Shown: positions 23,201 to 30,069, counted from the first letter of the stretch. The stretch: DNA of 64,000 nucleotides from Perognathus longimembris pacificus (GCF_023159225.1 NC_063171.1:35867378-35931377), one strand, 5' to 3'. Notes: generated by a model from the letters alone, not told the origin. Numbers and translations: made by a program.

Positions 23201-26200
23201 CCCCCAAAAAAAAAAACACAAAAAAACTAAAGTGTTTGAAGAGGGATTGTCCAATTTTAACCACGTTATTTCAGGAGCTACCATTAAGTTCCAGAAAACC
23301 CATATAAACTTCAAGTTTAAAAGTCTCATATATTGGGGCTGGGAATATGGCCTAGCAGTAGAGTATTTGCCTCACAAACATGAAGCCCTGGATTCAATCC
23401 CTCAGCACCACATATATAGAAAAAGTGGCTCAAGTGGTAGAGTGCTAGTCTTGAGCAAAAAGAAGCCAGGGACAGTGCTCAGGCCCCGAGTCTAAGCCCC
23501 AGGACTAGCAAAAAAAAAAAAAAGTCTCATATAAAGGGAAAAAATAGAATAATAATGCAAAAATATTTTTAGCCACTCTCATGAAAATGTACATAAACAG
23601 ACATTAAGTTTTCTACCTAATAGAAAAGCTTGGGGTCAGAGCATTTGGTACAGTCTACAAGTGCATCAAGAGGCTGGATGGGTGTGTTTATGCTATTAGG
23701 TACTCAACCAGAACCTTTTTAGGACTATCAAATGAGAATCTGGATTTGCATGAAGTTTTATGTTCACGTGGTGCTTAGGCATCACCCCTACATGGTACCT
23801 TACTATTCTTCATGGACAGAAGATGATCATGTAATCATACAGAATGAATACTGCAATGGTGGGAGCTTGCAAGCTGCTATATCTAAAAACATTAAGTTGG
23901 GCAATCATTTCCAAGACATCAAACCTAGTAACATTTTCATTTGTCATAATAATCAAAGTGACTCTCTGAAGGCCCAGAAGAGGTTGAAAATGAGGCCAAA
24001 TGGTTTTTCTCTGCCAGTGTGGTATATAAAATTGGTGATCTGGGTCATGTGACATCCATAAGCAAACCAAAAGTGGAAGGAAATATCTGCTTCCTGGCTA
24101 ATGAGATTTTACAAGAGGATTATCGCCACCTCTCCAAAGCAGACATCTTTTCCTTGGGATTGACCATGGCAGTAGACGCTGGAGTGCAGTTACTACCTGC
24201 CAATGGTGAAGAATGGCATCACATCCGCAGGGGCAACCTTCCCAGCATCCCTCAGGAGCTCTCAGAAGACTTCTACCAGTTGCTCAAGAACATGATCCAC
24301 CCTGGCCAGAAGCCATGTTCTCCGGCCCTTCCTGGGGACCACAGAGGAGCTCCAGCAGCAGCTGGACTTGGAAAAGTCCAAGATAACCACCTTGGAAACT
24401 GAGAGAAATCCAGCAAGCCCAGGCCCCTGAAGTAGACAACCCCCCAGGGTCTCTCTGAGATGCACCCCGGATCAAGGAACACAAAGCATGTGGTTGAGGG
24501 AAAGAGTAGGAAGTTTTCAAGCTTTACGTGTAGGGAATCTTCCCCATAGAGCTCACCTGTTATCATTCAGTCTTTTGCTGTACAGCATTCACAAACAGAT
24601 ACTGACCGCTTACAAAATGAAAGAAAATAACCAACTGGAATGACCAAAGATTTCAAAAGCCATCCTAATCTATCATCTACTGGTCCTAAAGCTACCAAAG
24701 CTGCATGGGGCAGTGGGCCCAGGTAGCCCTTTCTCTTCCCTATTGTTAGATTTGTAATGCCACCTACTGATGACTAGATTCTTGGGTTTAACTAATGAGC
24801 AAAAAGTGTTAACCTTGCTTCAAGTTGAAAGAAGGAAATGACCTTTGGTTTGGTTTATGGACTAATTAGTGGCTACTGTCTAGTCCCCAAGGAACCCAGA
24901 ATCTCTATTAATAGAAAGGAATAAAGTTTGCCTTTGAGTTGAATCACAGCTCCCAAGAAAATGTGCTTGGATTTCAACAGTGTTATATAGTGCTATTCCT
25001 AAAAGAATTACCCCATAAGCAAGTGTATTTTCTGGACAGAGAAAAGCTCTTCGATTATTAATTATTAAATAAATGGCTCCATTATTGTGTGAAGTGGTTA
25101 GCAAAAAGGCTACAACATAGACATTACTGAGGTGACTATTAATGAATGAAATGGAAGCACTGAGGTAGAGGGGTAGAGGGAAGTTTGAATCTTTGGTTCT
25201 TTTTATCTTAACCCACTTATGACTGATTCGGGTTGCCTTTGATTTTTCTGAGTGTCACCAGTTTTTCTTGATTTTTAGCAGAATTTGGCCTTGTTTCCTG
25301 TGATTTTAGCATATTTTATCCAAACTGTTTTCTGTACATATATTTGTAAACAAACAGGATATTTATAAATAAAGGTTTTTAATCACCTTTGAAGTCAGTT
25401 ATGGGTAAAGCGTTCTTCTCTGTAATATTTAACAAAATATGAGAAATTTATGTTGGAAAACATCCTAGGAATGGTTAAGAGAATTCAACAGGTTATTAGT
25501 AATAGCTCTTAGTGGTAACACCTGATTTCACAGGTACAAAACTCGCATGGTGTGACTCCAAAATGATATTGGCCATCAAAGTACTTGGCAATTTCTCTTC
25601 ATGTAATTCTAATGATGGTAACCTGGTAATGATTAATGGATTTTTCTGCTGCCTGATTTTTCTTCTTTTATAGAAGCTAAGTTTTTCGGTTTAATTAATG
25701 ATATTCATTCCATTTTCTGTTGTGCCTTGGAGTAACAATATTTCCCATGCAATTAAATGCATTCAGTTCTTCCTGTAAATTAAAAAAAAAGTTCTACCTA
25801 AAAGTTGCAGAAATGTATATATTATGGACAGAACTGCTCTTCAAGTCAAAAACTAAAGTGTGGCCAGGCATAAAACTATGGAGAATATAACCAGTATCAA
25901 GTTGAAACAGTATTATAAAAAAACACAACCCATTCCACCCCTTAGTCACAGTATTAGAGCAAACTTTTCAAAAGCACTAAAGTAACTGGTCACAGTAAAG
26001 TTCTGGGAGTAAAAATTAAAAGCTGATTCTGCAAAAGTTTTTTGTGTATCCATCATGCGCAAGGCATATGAGGATATAAAGATCTCTTTAAGATCCAACA
26101 ATCTTCTAAAGAGTTCCTGATGTCCCTCATACCACTGATATTAGAAGCACAAACATTTCAAGAGCCCTATGTTTTACAGCAATACATTGGAAGGGACTAT

Positions 26201-29200
26201 TATTTCAAGAGAAAAATCTACCAGCATTTCCTTCTTCAATTCTTCCCTCTCCCTAGCTTTGGAGGCATGAGGTGAATACACACATTGTATAACCAAGGCT
26301 CTCAGAAAGAAGTGGGAACAAATCTCTTTAAATCAACTGAATTGTCTCTGAAGTTGCAGGGCACACATTCCTTACACCAGGCTAGGCCCTGTTACTCGGC
26401 TACCCAGTAAGAGTTTGCAGATGTGGGTTGGAATCTATGGCGTGCCCTGTCTAGTGCTATTGTTCCCCAAATACCAATGTAAGCTTTCACAAGGCCGTTA
26501 CAGAAATGAATTATACCAAACTCCATAAGCTCATTTTAAACATGACAAAAGTAATTATCTATACTGGTCTTTCATGTACAACCGGCAATGAAAACAAAAA
26601 AGCTCATTTTCTACATAGGAATAAAGCTTTAAAATGTTATAGCTAGAAAATAATAGTTTGTTTTATTTTTTATGAAGTAGAAATCTATAATTCTAGTGTT
26701 GTCCCTTTCCCTGTTCATTAAACATGTTTCTTCAAAATGTAATCATTTATCATTTTTCATGTTTCATATATCATGTTTCAAAAATGCCTTAATTAGGCAG
26801 TAACAAGTGTAAATGCTAGAGTTTTAGATCTATTTGAGTTCTAACTTGAGTCACTGAACTTCAGCTTTATCGTTTTCAACACAAGACCAATCCATCTAGC
26901 ATATTAATAATCAGAAGAACTGCATTAAAAAAAAACATATAGGAAATGAGCTGGGCAGGGTGATACATTATAATCTCAGTACTCAAGATGAGGCAAGAGG
27001 ACAGTAAATTCAAGGTCAGTCTTAGATAATTTAATGAGCTCAAGGCCAGTCTGGGGTAAATAGGGAAACTTGCCTTAAAATTTAAAACATTAAAAAAAGG
27101 AAATGACATTTTAAAAAATCCTCAGTTTTTAGTTTAGAACCAATCATTTGAAGATAAATGTCAACTCATCCAAATGCCCCTAACATGTACCGAAATATGA
27201 CATGCAAATTCAAAAGCATTCAAACTAATCAAATCATCTGGAATAAAGGAAACCTCTCTAGAAAGACTTCCCTTGGCCTGTCTTTGAGAAAAGATACATA
27301 AAAAGAGAGAAGGCAAGAAGAAAATGAAGAATTAATTTAACTCTGATCTCAACTCCAAGAAGAATCATTCTGTCAAAAAGAAAAACTAAACAAAGTCTAT
27401 TTTTATACTGTATGACTGAAACGGAAAGAGAAATGAGAAGGCATTTGGGGAAATCGGGAATTGAAATCTAAACAGCAATGAAGCAAACTTTCCATAACAA
27501 ATACTTTCCAAAAATAAGGGTAGCACAAACCTGTACTGGGGAGCTGGGATATGGCTCAAGTAATAGATGGAGTACAAGGACCTGAGTTCAAAATCTGGTA
27601 CAGCACAAAGAAAAACACAAAGGTTTTCCAGGGTTCAGGCCTATCTTCTTATATCTGAAGATTAAGCCAGCTATGGCAGAAAAGATATTCCATCTTCAAT
27701 TAACCAGCAAAAATGTCAGACTGGAGGTGTGGAAAGCGATCTGTAAGGGAAAATGCTAAGAGCTCCAGGCCCTGAGTTCAAGCCCCAGTATTAGCACACA
27801 CATAAAAAATGATTTTTATTTATTTATTTTTTTGCCAGGGCTTGAGCTCCTGTCCCTAAGCCTCTTTATGCTCAAGGCTAGTGCTCTACCACTTGAGCCA
27901 CAGCACCACTTTCGGATTTTTTCTCCAAGTAATATTTGGAGATAAGAGGCTCATGGATTTTCCTGCCCAGGCTGGCTTCTAACTGTGATCCTCAGATCTC
28001 AGCCTCCTGAGTAACTAGGACTACAGATGTGAGCCACTGACATCTGGCTAAAAATATTGGGGGGGGGGGTGAAGATAACTTCAATACTGCTTAAACAGCC
28101 CCCAAAAGAAATTTATATAATATATAAAATGACCGAAATAAAAGTAAACATCAGGCTGGGAATGTGGGTTAGTAGTAAAGTGGATGCCTAGCATGCATGA
28201 AGACCTGGGTTCAGTTCCTCAGTACCACATAAAGAGAAAAATCCAGAAGTGGTACTATGGCTCAAGTGGTAGAGTGCTAGCTTTGAGCAAAAGAAGCCCA
28301 GGGACAGTGCTCAGGCCCAGAGTTCAAGCCCAGGACTGGCAAAAAAAAAAAAAAAGGGTGGGGTGGGGGCTAAATATTAGAATAAAAATACAAGCTTCCT
28401 GAATACTAAAGACATGTTTAAAATAGGTCAATTATCTTATTATCAATCAATATCATATCAACAAATATGAATTCAATCTCCAATACTGGCAAAAGAGAGA
28501 GAGAGAAGAAAAACTATGCTGGGATTTGTACCCGAAGAATCTAAAGGCACTAATCCCTAGGACTAGAAGGGCAGTGAACTACAGGAGAGCTAGACAGTTC
28601 TGAATAGAAGTGCAGGTGGGCGCTGTGGACTCACACCTGTAATCCTAGCTACTCAAGAGGCTGAGATCTGGGGATCACAGTTAGAAGCCAGCCTGGGAAG
28701 GAAAGTCTATAAGACTGTTATTTCCAGTTAATCAATGAAAAAGACAGAAAGCTTTTCTGGAGCTGTGCCTCAAAGTGGTAAAGCTCTAACCTTGAACAAA
28801 AGAGCTCAACGACAGCGCCAAGGCCCTGAGTTCAAGCCCCATTACCAACAATATCCACAAAAAAAGAAAACTGTAAATAGGCTGCTTCTCTAGACAGTGA
28901 ATTGACCTTTTACACAAATGTTGGAACATCTACTCCATTACCCAAGACCTGGAAGTAGAAAAATAAACTCAAAAATGAAGCCCCAAGGGGGCAGCAGAGG
29001 CTAATCCGGGTGCTACTGCTAGCCACTGGCTAGGTAGGGGTCTATAGGCCTTAAGGAACTTGGGGCAGTCACAATCACTGAAATTTCAACAGTTAACAGA
29101 GCTAACTTTCCGTAACAAATAGTTTCCAAAAATAGATCTACTACAACACTGTGTTGGAGGGATGGGGCGTGTCTCAAGTAATAGGTCCAGCACCAAGCCC

Positions 29201-29786
29201 TCGGTTCAAATCCCAGCACAGCAGAAAGAAGAAAGCAGCGTTAGGAACCTCGACAGTCCTCAATCTCTGCCCGTGGGCCAGCAGTACTTATAAACGTTAG
29301 AAGGCAAAAGAACAGCCCTCTCTCTACTCGGGCCCAACCCCTAAGTCAGATCTCGGAATTGTAGAAGCCAAGGTCAGCTGACCTCGAAGAATTATTTTTA
29401 GGGACTCGGCTGTGGGGCCAAAATAAAAGGGCGAGAGAGAGAAAAAGCAATTTCGGGGCGAAGCATTAGAAGGGAAGGGGAGTAGAAAGGGAGAGTGGTG
29501 ACTCGCCACTCCTCCCAACGTACGGTACGGAGTTAAGGCCCTCGCAGCCCTGCCGAGTCTCATAGCAACCGCTGGGGGGGTGGGGAGGGATGGAGAGAAG
29601 GGCGAGGGGGGGGGTGTCTCCAGACTCCAGCGCGAGTGCCCCCCCACACCCAGGGTCCTCTCCTAGACCGTGCACAGAGTAAGCCGCGGCTAACAAGACG
29701 TGAGGGGGACAGTTCAGCTGTCCCAAGGGTCACAGGCACGGCGTCCCAGCCCCGAGCTAAAGTCACCTCAGCAAGAGCGCAGCCAT
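1775..29786 (-). CDS. SDHC: SDHC, succinate dehydrogenase cytochrome b560 subunit (coding exons 1-5; 3' end outside window)
   Basis: Membrane-anchor subunit of mitochondrial complex II. With SDHD it binds heme b and ubiquinone in the inner membrane and passes electrons from succinate oxidation. Five coding exons are visible at 29767-29786, 22484-22540, 17260-17361, 7021-7082 and 1775-1938, all with GT/AG borders and joining in frame (405 nt, 135 codons). Exon lengths equal those of human SDHC as I know them. Motifs seen: MAALLLR start, [32 protein letters not shown] (the Ser and Arg of the quinone pocket are kept) and [10 protein letters not shown], whose first His is the heme ligand. The first about 29 residues form a mitochondrial presequence. 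The last exon (third membrane helix and 3' UTR) is not in bases 1-1774. Intact frame and introns show this is the real gene and not one of the many SDHC retrocopies. Confidence 0.96.
2265..2530. repeat. A/T-rich low-complexity tract
   Basis: Irregular TATA/ATAT/ATAC sequence with many small palindromes in SDHC intron 4. Confidence 0.8.
2551..2762 (-). mobile_element. IDL SINE with target duplication
   Basis: Complete minus-strand copy; AACAGCAGCATGT is repeated at both ends. Confidence 0.88.
2871..3120 (+). mobile_element. Geo SINE
   Basis: Full composite from GCTGGGCACAAGTGGCTCAC to a C/A-rich end (GACTGACCCCC). Confidence 0.8.
3126..3212 (+). mobile_element. LINE-1 3' tail fragment
   Basis: GAATTATACAACTTGTGGGT and a G/A-rich run match the L1 tail at 46600. 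It sits between two Geo SINEs. Confidence 0.45.
3217..3475 (+). mobile_element. Geo SINE
   Basis: Composite SINE, moderately diverged, from GCCAGGTACCAGTGGCTTAA to an A-rich tail. Confidence 0.75.
3667..3838 (+). mobile_element. Geo SINE, 3' truncated
   Basis: B1-like half and the start of the ID-like half, ending at GCCTTGAG. Confidence 0.7.
3945..4133 (-). mobile_element. IDL SINE
   Basis: Poly(T), GCCAGTCCTGG ... CATTCCTAGCC on the plus strand; GTGATTT is repeated at both ends. Confidence 0.8.
4257..4440 (+). mobile_element. Diverged Geo SINE
   Basis: Recognisable ACTCGTGTCTATATGCCTACC and GCTAAAATCTGGTAATC body with an AAG/AAAG-rich tail. Confidence 0.55.
4600..4930 (+). pseudogene. 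Degenerate histone H3-like (H3.3-type) processed pseudogene
   Basis: Bases from about 4600 track an H3 coding sequence from the K9-S10-T11 codons (AAGTCCACT at 4612-4620), through AGAAAAAGCACC and HRYRPG (catcgctacagacctgg, 4704-4720), to a helix region ending near EAYLV-like bases at about 4855-4870. No intron is seen; many stops and small indels break the frame. The ends and the exact H3 parent cannot be fixed by eye. A histone retrocopy is the best reading. Confidence 0.6.
5160..5350 (+). mobile_element. IDL SINE
   Basis: Left monomer GGGCTGGGAATGTGGCTTAG, right monomer to GGACTGGCAAG plus poly(A). Confidence 0.85.
5366..5565 (+). mobile_element. IDL SINE, directly after another
   Basis: GACTGGGAATATGGCTTAGTGG to GGACTGGCAAAAAAGG; inserted in or beside the tail of the previous copy. 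Confidence 0.85.
5925..6168 (-). mobile_element. Geo SINE
   Basis: Plus strand reads TTGGTCCTGGGGCTTGAACT through CTCAGCCTCCTAAGTAGCTA to GAGCCACCATGCCC. Confidence 0.8.
6285..6470 (-). mobile_element. Geo SINE, partial
   Basis: ID-like half then the B1-like half up to GATCCTCAGATATCACCTC; the outer end is missing. Confidence 0.7.
6471..6885. other. SDHC intron 4, no recognised feature
   Basis: A/T-rich non-repeat sequence; nothing coding seen on either strand. Confidence 0.6.
7021..7082 (-). CDS. SDHC: SDHC coding exon 4
   Basis: 62 nt, acceptor TTGTAG, donor GTATGT. Encodes [20 protein letters not shown], the start of the first membrane helix with the quinone-site Ser and Arg. The first codon, completed across the intron, reads Arg where human has Ser (IYSW becomes IYRW). 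Confidence 0.95.
7122..7440 (+). mobile_element. B1-like SINE pieces and an ID-like monomer
   Basis: GAGCTGGGCACAGTGGCTCA opens a B1-like copy; a second starts near 7240 (GGCATGGTGGCACACACC); an ID-like unit is at 7360-7432. It lies just intronic of SDHC exon 4. Confidence 0.6.
7445..7645 (+). mobile_element. IDL SINE, first of a tandem pair
   Basis: Complete dimer. It carries the variants CAAAAGTCCTTGCCTGTATA and CAGCCCCACATATATAG that are shared with the next copy. Confidence 0.87.
7651..7870 (+). mobile_element. IDL SINE, second of a tandem pair
   Basis: Complete dimer with long poly(A) then an AAG-rich end; it shares private variants with the copy just upstream. Confidence 0.87.
8075..8303 (-). 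mobile_element. Geo SINE
   Basis: G-run, GTGCTGGGGCTTGAACTCAG to CATGAGCTACCAGTGCGCAG on the plus strand. Confidence 0.78.
8355..8680 (+). mobile_element. LINE-1 3' UTR fragment
   Basis: Ends with the shared tail GTAACTGTAACCCCTCTGTA, CAATAAAATTTAA and an A run, as in the other L1 tails of this window. A scrap of IDL SINE (8330-8352) abuts its 5' side. Confidence 0.6.
8920..9220 (-). mobile_element. Old B1/ID-type SINE pieces
   Basis: TGGTACTGGGGCTTGAACTC, CCAGGCTGGACCCAAAC and CTCCCGAGTAACTAAGATTA on the plus strand; diverged. Confidence 0.55.
9627..9837 (+). mobile_element. IDL SINE, young
   Basis: Complete dimer with GAGCGGGAAGAAG; AAGAAAGAATC is duplicated on both sides. Confidence 0.88.
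9838..10391. other. SDHC intron 3, unassigned sequence
   Basis: Non-SINE sequence with broken coding-like wording on the plus strand (AAAAATGTCAAAGACAGCCAA, CCCCAGGTGCCAACTTGAAG). It could be an old retrocopy, but no protein could be named. Confidence 0.35.
10392..10850 (+). mobile_element. Geo SINE interrupted by an IDL SINE
   Basis: B1-like half at 10392-10500, ID-like half at 10708-10845. The IDL copy (10505-10697, minus strand) sits between them with CTCTTGTCTC duplicated at the borders. Confidence 0.82.
10505..10697 (-). mobile_element. IDL SINE nested in a Geo SINE
   Basis: Minus-strand dimer from poly(T) to TATTCCCAGA; the younger of the two insertions. Confidence 0.83.
10934..11155 (+). 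mobile_element. IDL SINE, young subfamily
   Basis: Near-identical to the copies at 46, 12203, 18708, 36538 and 37588; AAAAGTTG on both sides; poly(A) of about 30. Confidence 0.9.
11200..11264. repeat. Alternating CACGTG/(TG)n tract
   Basis: Starts with interlaced ACGTGTGC units (self-complementary) and continues as (TG) about 22 times. Confidence 0.9.
11265..11600 (-). mobile_element. Geo SINE followed by an ID/B1-like fragment
   Basis: TTGGTCCTGGGGCTAGAACT to GTGTGAGCAACTAGCACC, then T-rich sequence and a diverged ID-type piece to 11595. Confidence 0.7.
11942..12070 (+). mobile_element. LINE-1 3' tail
   Basis: GGGGGGAGGGAGG, then ACAGTACAAGAAATGTATCC, CTGTAACCTCTATGTACATC and ATAATAAAAACTT plus poly(A). 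Heavily 5'-truncated. Confidence 0.6.
12203..12416 (+). mobile_element. IDL SINE, young subfamily, with three flank copies
   Basis: Complete dimer; AAGAATTTAAG precedes it (about 12191-12201), follows its poly(A), and occurs a third time (without the first A-rich base distinction) after a second poly(A) at about 12484. Confidence 0.9.
12549..12747 (+). mobile_element. IDL SINE
   Basis: Complete dimer; AAGAAACAGAATGA duplicated on both sides. Confidence 0.88.
12884..13118 (-). mobile_element. Geo SINE
   Basis: Minus-strand composite; CTATCCACAGTT duplicated on both sides. Confidence 0.83.
13398..13602 (-). mobile_element. IDL SINE
   Basis: Poly(T), GCCAGTTCTAGGGCTTG to CATTCCCAGGCC on the plus strand. 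Confidence 0.8.
13722..14012 (+). mobile_element. Geo SINE and short ID-like piece
   Basis: GCCGGTTACTAGTGGCTCAC body to TAACTGACC, then a C/A-rich remnant. Confidence 0.65.
14013..14851. other. SDHC intron 3, no recognised feature
   Basis: A/T-rich non-SINE sequence without an open frame or known repeat I can name. Confidence 0.5.
14852..15095. mobile_element. Geo 5' fragment (+) joined head-on to an IDL SINE (-)
   Basis: Geo plus-strand start at 14852-14908 breaks off at GACTAAG and an IDL copy in minus orientation, lacking its poly(T) end, begins at 14909. This is an inversion or truncated-insertion junction. Confidence 0.65.
15120..15352 (-). mobile_element. Diverged Geo SINE
   Basis: CATCCTGGGTTTTTAACTTAG to CATCAACACCTGGCAG on the plus strand. 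Confidence 0.65.
15380..16125 (+). mobile_element. LINE-1 3' end
   Basis: Starts with the typical end of L1 ORF2 (ATAGCACTACTAGGCATAC, AAACTGTGGAAGCC, CCATGGAATATTACACAGCC) and runs through a non-coding 3' UTR to AACTGTAACCACTCTGTACA and a short A-rich end. 5'-truncated and full of stops. A TATA/CACA-rich patch sits at 15730-15800. Confidence 0.8.
16130..16368 (+). mobile_element. Geo SINE
   Basis: GCCAGGTGCTGGTGGCTCAT to CCACAACCTGCAAAAAAA. Confidence 0.8.
16369..17259. other. SDHC intron 3, L1-like debris
   Basis: Two related pieces (near 16490-16580 and 16720-16860) share TGAAACTCCYYTGGYA-type wording of an L1 3' UTR; the last 300 bases before exon 3 look unique. Confidence 0.4.
17260..17361 (-). 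CDS. SDHC: SDHC coding exon 3
   Basis: 102 nt, acceptor TTTTAG, donor GTAAGA. Encodes the conserved matrix-side segment with [15 protein letters not shown] and [11 protein letters not shown], ending two bases into the next codon. Confidence 0.96.
17445..17690 (-). mobile_element. Geo SINE
   Basis: Minus-strand composite 85 bases upstream of SDHC exon 3 in the direction of transcription. Confidence 0.8.
17800..17990 (+). mobile_element. Two ID-like monomers
   Basis: GGTGTGGTTCAGTGGTAC...GGTTTGATCCCCAG (17800-17870) and GGTGTGGCTCAGTGGTAAAA (17940-17970). Confidence 0.5.
18320..18418 (+). mobile_element. B1-like SINE
   Basis: GGGTATGGTGGCATATGGCT to GATACATAGTGAGTTTTAGG. Confidence 0.6.
18468..18676 (-). 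mobile_element. IDL SINE with target duplication
   Basis: Complete minus-strand dimer; GAAACCTTTCTTT repeated at both sides. Confidence 0.88.
18708..18945 (+). mobile_element. IDL SINE, young subfamily
   Basis: Complete plus-strand dimer only about 30 bases after an opposite-strand copy; interrupted poly(A). Confidence 0.88.
18955..19361 (+). mobile_element. Two Geo SINEs and an (AAAAT)n tail
   Basis: Short Geo copy 18955-19080, then a longer one 19083-19320 with an AAAAT repeat at 19321-19361. Confidence 0.7.
19370..19572 (+). mobile_element. IDL SINE
   Basis: GGGCTGGGAATATGGGCTAG to GGACTGGC plus A run. Confidence 0.85.
19587..19685 (+). mobile_element. ID-like monomer
   Basis: GGCTGGAGGAGTGGCTCAAA and GAGTTCAAACCCTAGTAG. 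Confidence 0.5.
19712..19932 (+). mobile_element. IDL SINE
   Basis: Complete dimer with a small ATAG repeat at the monomer junction. Confidence 0.86.
19945..20150 (+). mobile_element. IDL SINE
   Basis: Complete dimer; part of a cluster of SINEs filling 18.3-20.2 kb. Confidence 0.86.
20395..20540 (+). mobile_element. B1-like SINE
   Basis: ACATAGTGGCATATATCTGT to ATCTCACAAAACAAAAGC. Confidence 0.6.
20695..20970 (+). mobile_element. Geo SINE and ID-like monomer
   Basis: GCTGGCTGCTGGTGGCTCAC to 20905, then GGCTGGAGGTATGGTTCAAG. Confidence 0.7.
20971..21160 (+). mobile_element. IDL SINE with small internal deletion
   Basis: Right monomer lacks the GGCAGAGTGCTAG block (CAAGTTGCCTTGAGC). Confidence 0.85.
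21239..21441 (+). mobile_element. IDL SINE
   Basis: GGGGCTGGGAATGTAGCTAA to GGAATGGCAAAAA. Confidence 0.82.
21498..21655 (+). mobile_element. IDL SINE, internally deleted
   Basis: Left monomer complete; most of the right monomer missing (GTGGCACTAGCTTGAGTCC). Confidence 0.78.
21742..21985 (+). mobile_element. Geo SINE
   Basis: GCTGGGTGCCATTGGCTCAC to CCACTGACCAAG plus a GA-rich tail. Confidence 0.75.
22000..22310 (+). mobile_element. IDL SINE with attached unique segment duplicated elsewhere
   Basis: IDL dimer 22000-22185, then about 115 bases of non-SINE sequence (AAATATTAGAATAAAAATAC onward) that recurs at 28370-28490 behind another IDL copy. Confidence 0.8.
22484..22540 (-). CDS. SDHC: SDHC coding exon 2
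   Basis: 57 nt, acceptor TTACAG, donor GTAAGT. Encodes the presequence stretch [18 protein letters not shown] and joins exon 3 in frame through a split Asn codon. Confidence 0.95.
22880..23200 (+). mobile_element. B1-like SINE pieces and ID-like piece
   Basis: GGTGCAGTGGCTCAAGTCTA onward; second piece GCTGAAAGCATGACTCAACA; C/A-rich end. Confidence 0.5.
23333..23523 (+). mobile_element. IDL SINE with target duplication
   Basis: Short right monomer; AAAAGTCTCATAT on both sides. Confidence 0.86.
23624..25790 (+). pseudogene. WEE2: Processed WEE2 pseudogene in SDHC intron 1
   Basis: Intronless, 5'-truncated copy of the oocyte CDC2-inhibitory kinase WEE2 mRNA. It begins in the glycine loop ([20 protein letters not shown], from 23626), continues with [68 protein letters not shown] and [20 protein letters not shown], and has a C-terminal [12 protein letters not shown] in a shifted frame. 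An early in-frame stop, frameshifts, and a deletion of about 29 codons removing the helix before the catalytic loop show it is dead. Wording such as SNEN, HHIR and TEELQQQL fits WEE2 better than WEE1. A 3' UTR of about 1.3 kb ends with ATTAAA (25752) and A9 (25782-25790). TSDs flank it (TTCTACCTAATAG at 23611-23623, TTCTACCTAAAAG at 25792-25804). It lies antisense to SDHC. Confidence 0.9.
25805..26944. other. SDHC intron 1, no recognised feature
   Basis: Non-SINE A/T-rich sequence after the WEE2 retrocopy; no gene or named repeat seen. Confidence 0.5.
26945..27085 (+). mobile_element. B1-like SINE
   Basis: GAGCTGGGCAGGGTGATACA to CAAGGCCAGTCTGGGG. Confidence 0.6.
27463..27615 (+). repeat. 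Segment homologous to 29080-29235 (with ID-like monomer)
   Basis: TTTCCATAACAAATACTTTC and a following ID-like unit (CTCAAGTAATAGATGGAG) match the block at 29080-29235. Confidence 0.7.
27616..27810 (+). mobile_element. Geo SINE, diverged
   Basis: ID-like half clear at GAGTTCAAGCCCCAGTATTA; left half weak. Confidence 0.55.
27828..28050 (-). mobile_element. Geo SINE
   Basis: TTTTTGCCAGGGCTTGAGCTC to GTGAGCCACTGACATCTGGC on the plus strand; followed by a G-run of 10. Confidence 0.78.
28153..28490 (+). mobile_element. IDL SINE with attached unique segment (pair of 22000-22310)
   Basis: IDL dimer 28153-28355 and downstream non-SINE block that matches the one at 22190-22310. Confidence 0.8.
28608..28865 (+). 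mobile_element. Geo SINE
   Basis: GCAGGTGGGCGCTGTGGACTC to CATTACCAACAATATCC. Confidence 0.72.
29080..29235 (+). repeat. Segment homologous to 27463-27615
   Basis: AACTTTCCGTAACAAATAG and CTCAAGTAATAGGTCCAGC match the earlier block in the same order. Confidence 0.7.
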
Positions 29787-29960
29787 CTTGGATTCCGGCC
29801 TGGACGGAAGTGACGAAAGCTCCCACCCAACCTCCAGGCGGCAGCGGCGGAGAGGAAGGGGAGGGACTGTCACGTGACCACACGCGCTCCTTAAAAACAA
29901 CTCGGGTCCCGCGCGGCTCTGTGGTTTTGGTTGATGGGTTTTTGTGTGTGTGTGTGTTGT
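29280..29960. promoter_or_regulatory. CpG-island promoter of SDHC
   Basis: This is the GC- and CpG-rich stretch around SDHC exon 1, in a window that is otherwise A/T- and SINE-rich. Visible sites are a YY1-type motif on the start codon (about 29779-29790), an ETS-type CGGAAGTG with adjoining TGACG near 29805-29815, and a perfect palindrome GTCACGTGAC at 29869-29878 (USF/TFE-type E-box). No TATA box is seen. Transcription probably starts within a few tens of bases upstream of the ATG, near 29800-29830. Confidence 0.8.
29767..29786 (-). CDS. SDHC: SDHC coding exon 1
   Basis: The start codon (complement of 29784-29786) lies in CAAGATGGCTGC, a YY1-type start-site motif. It encodes MAALLL plus two bases of Arg, then a GTGACT donor. 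The ATG is the only one near the CpG-island start and matches the family N-terminus. Confidence 0.95.
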
Positions 29961-30069
29961 TGTTTTTTTTCCCTCCTCCGTGGGTCTCACCTCCCCCTCT
30001 TTCACCGCTGACTTTCACACATATTTGTCAGAATTTGGGTAGGAATACCGCTGGCTTAACAATTTGCAG

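Noticed and set aside
23624..24420. A functional kinase gene
   Set aside because: Early stop, frameshifts, loss of the segment before the catalytic loop, and poly(A)/target duplications show a dead retrocopy.
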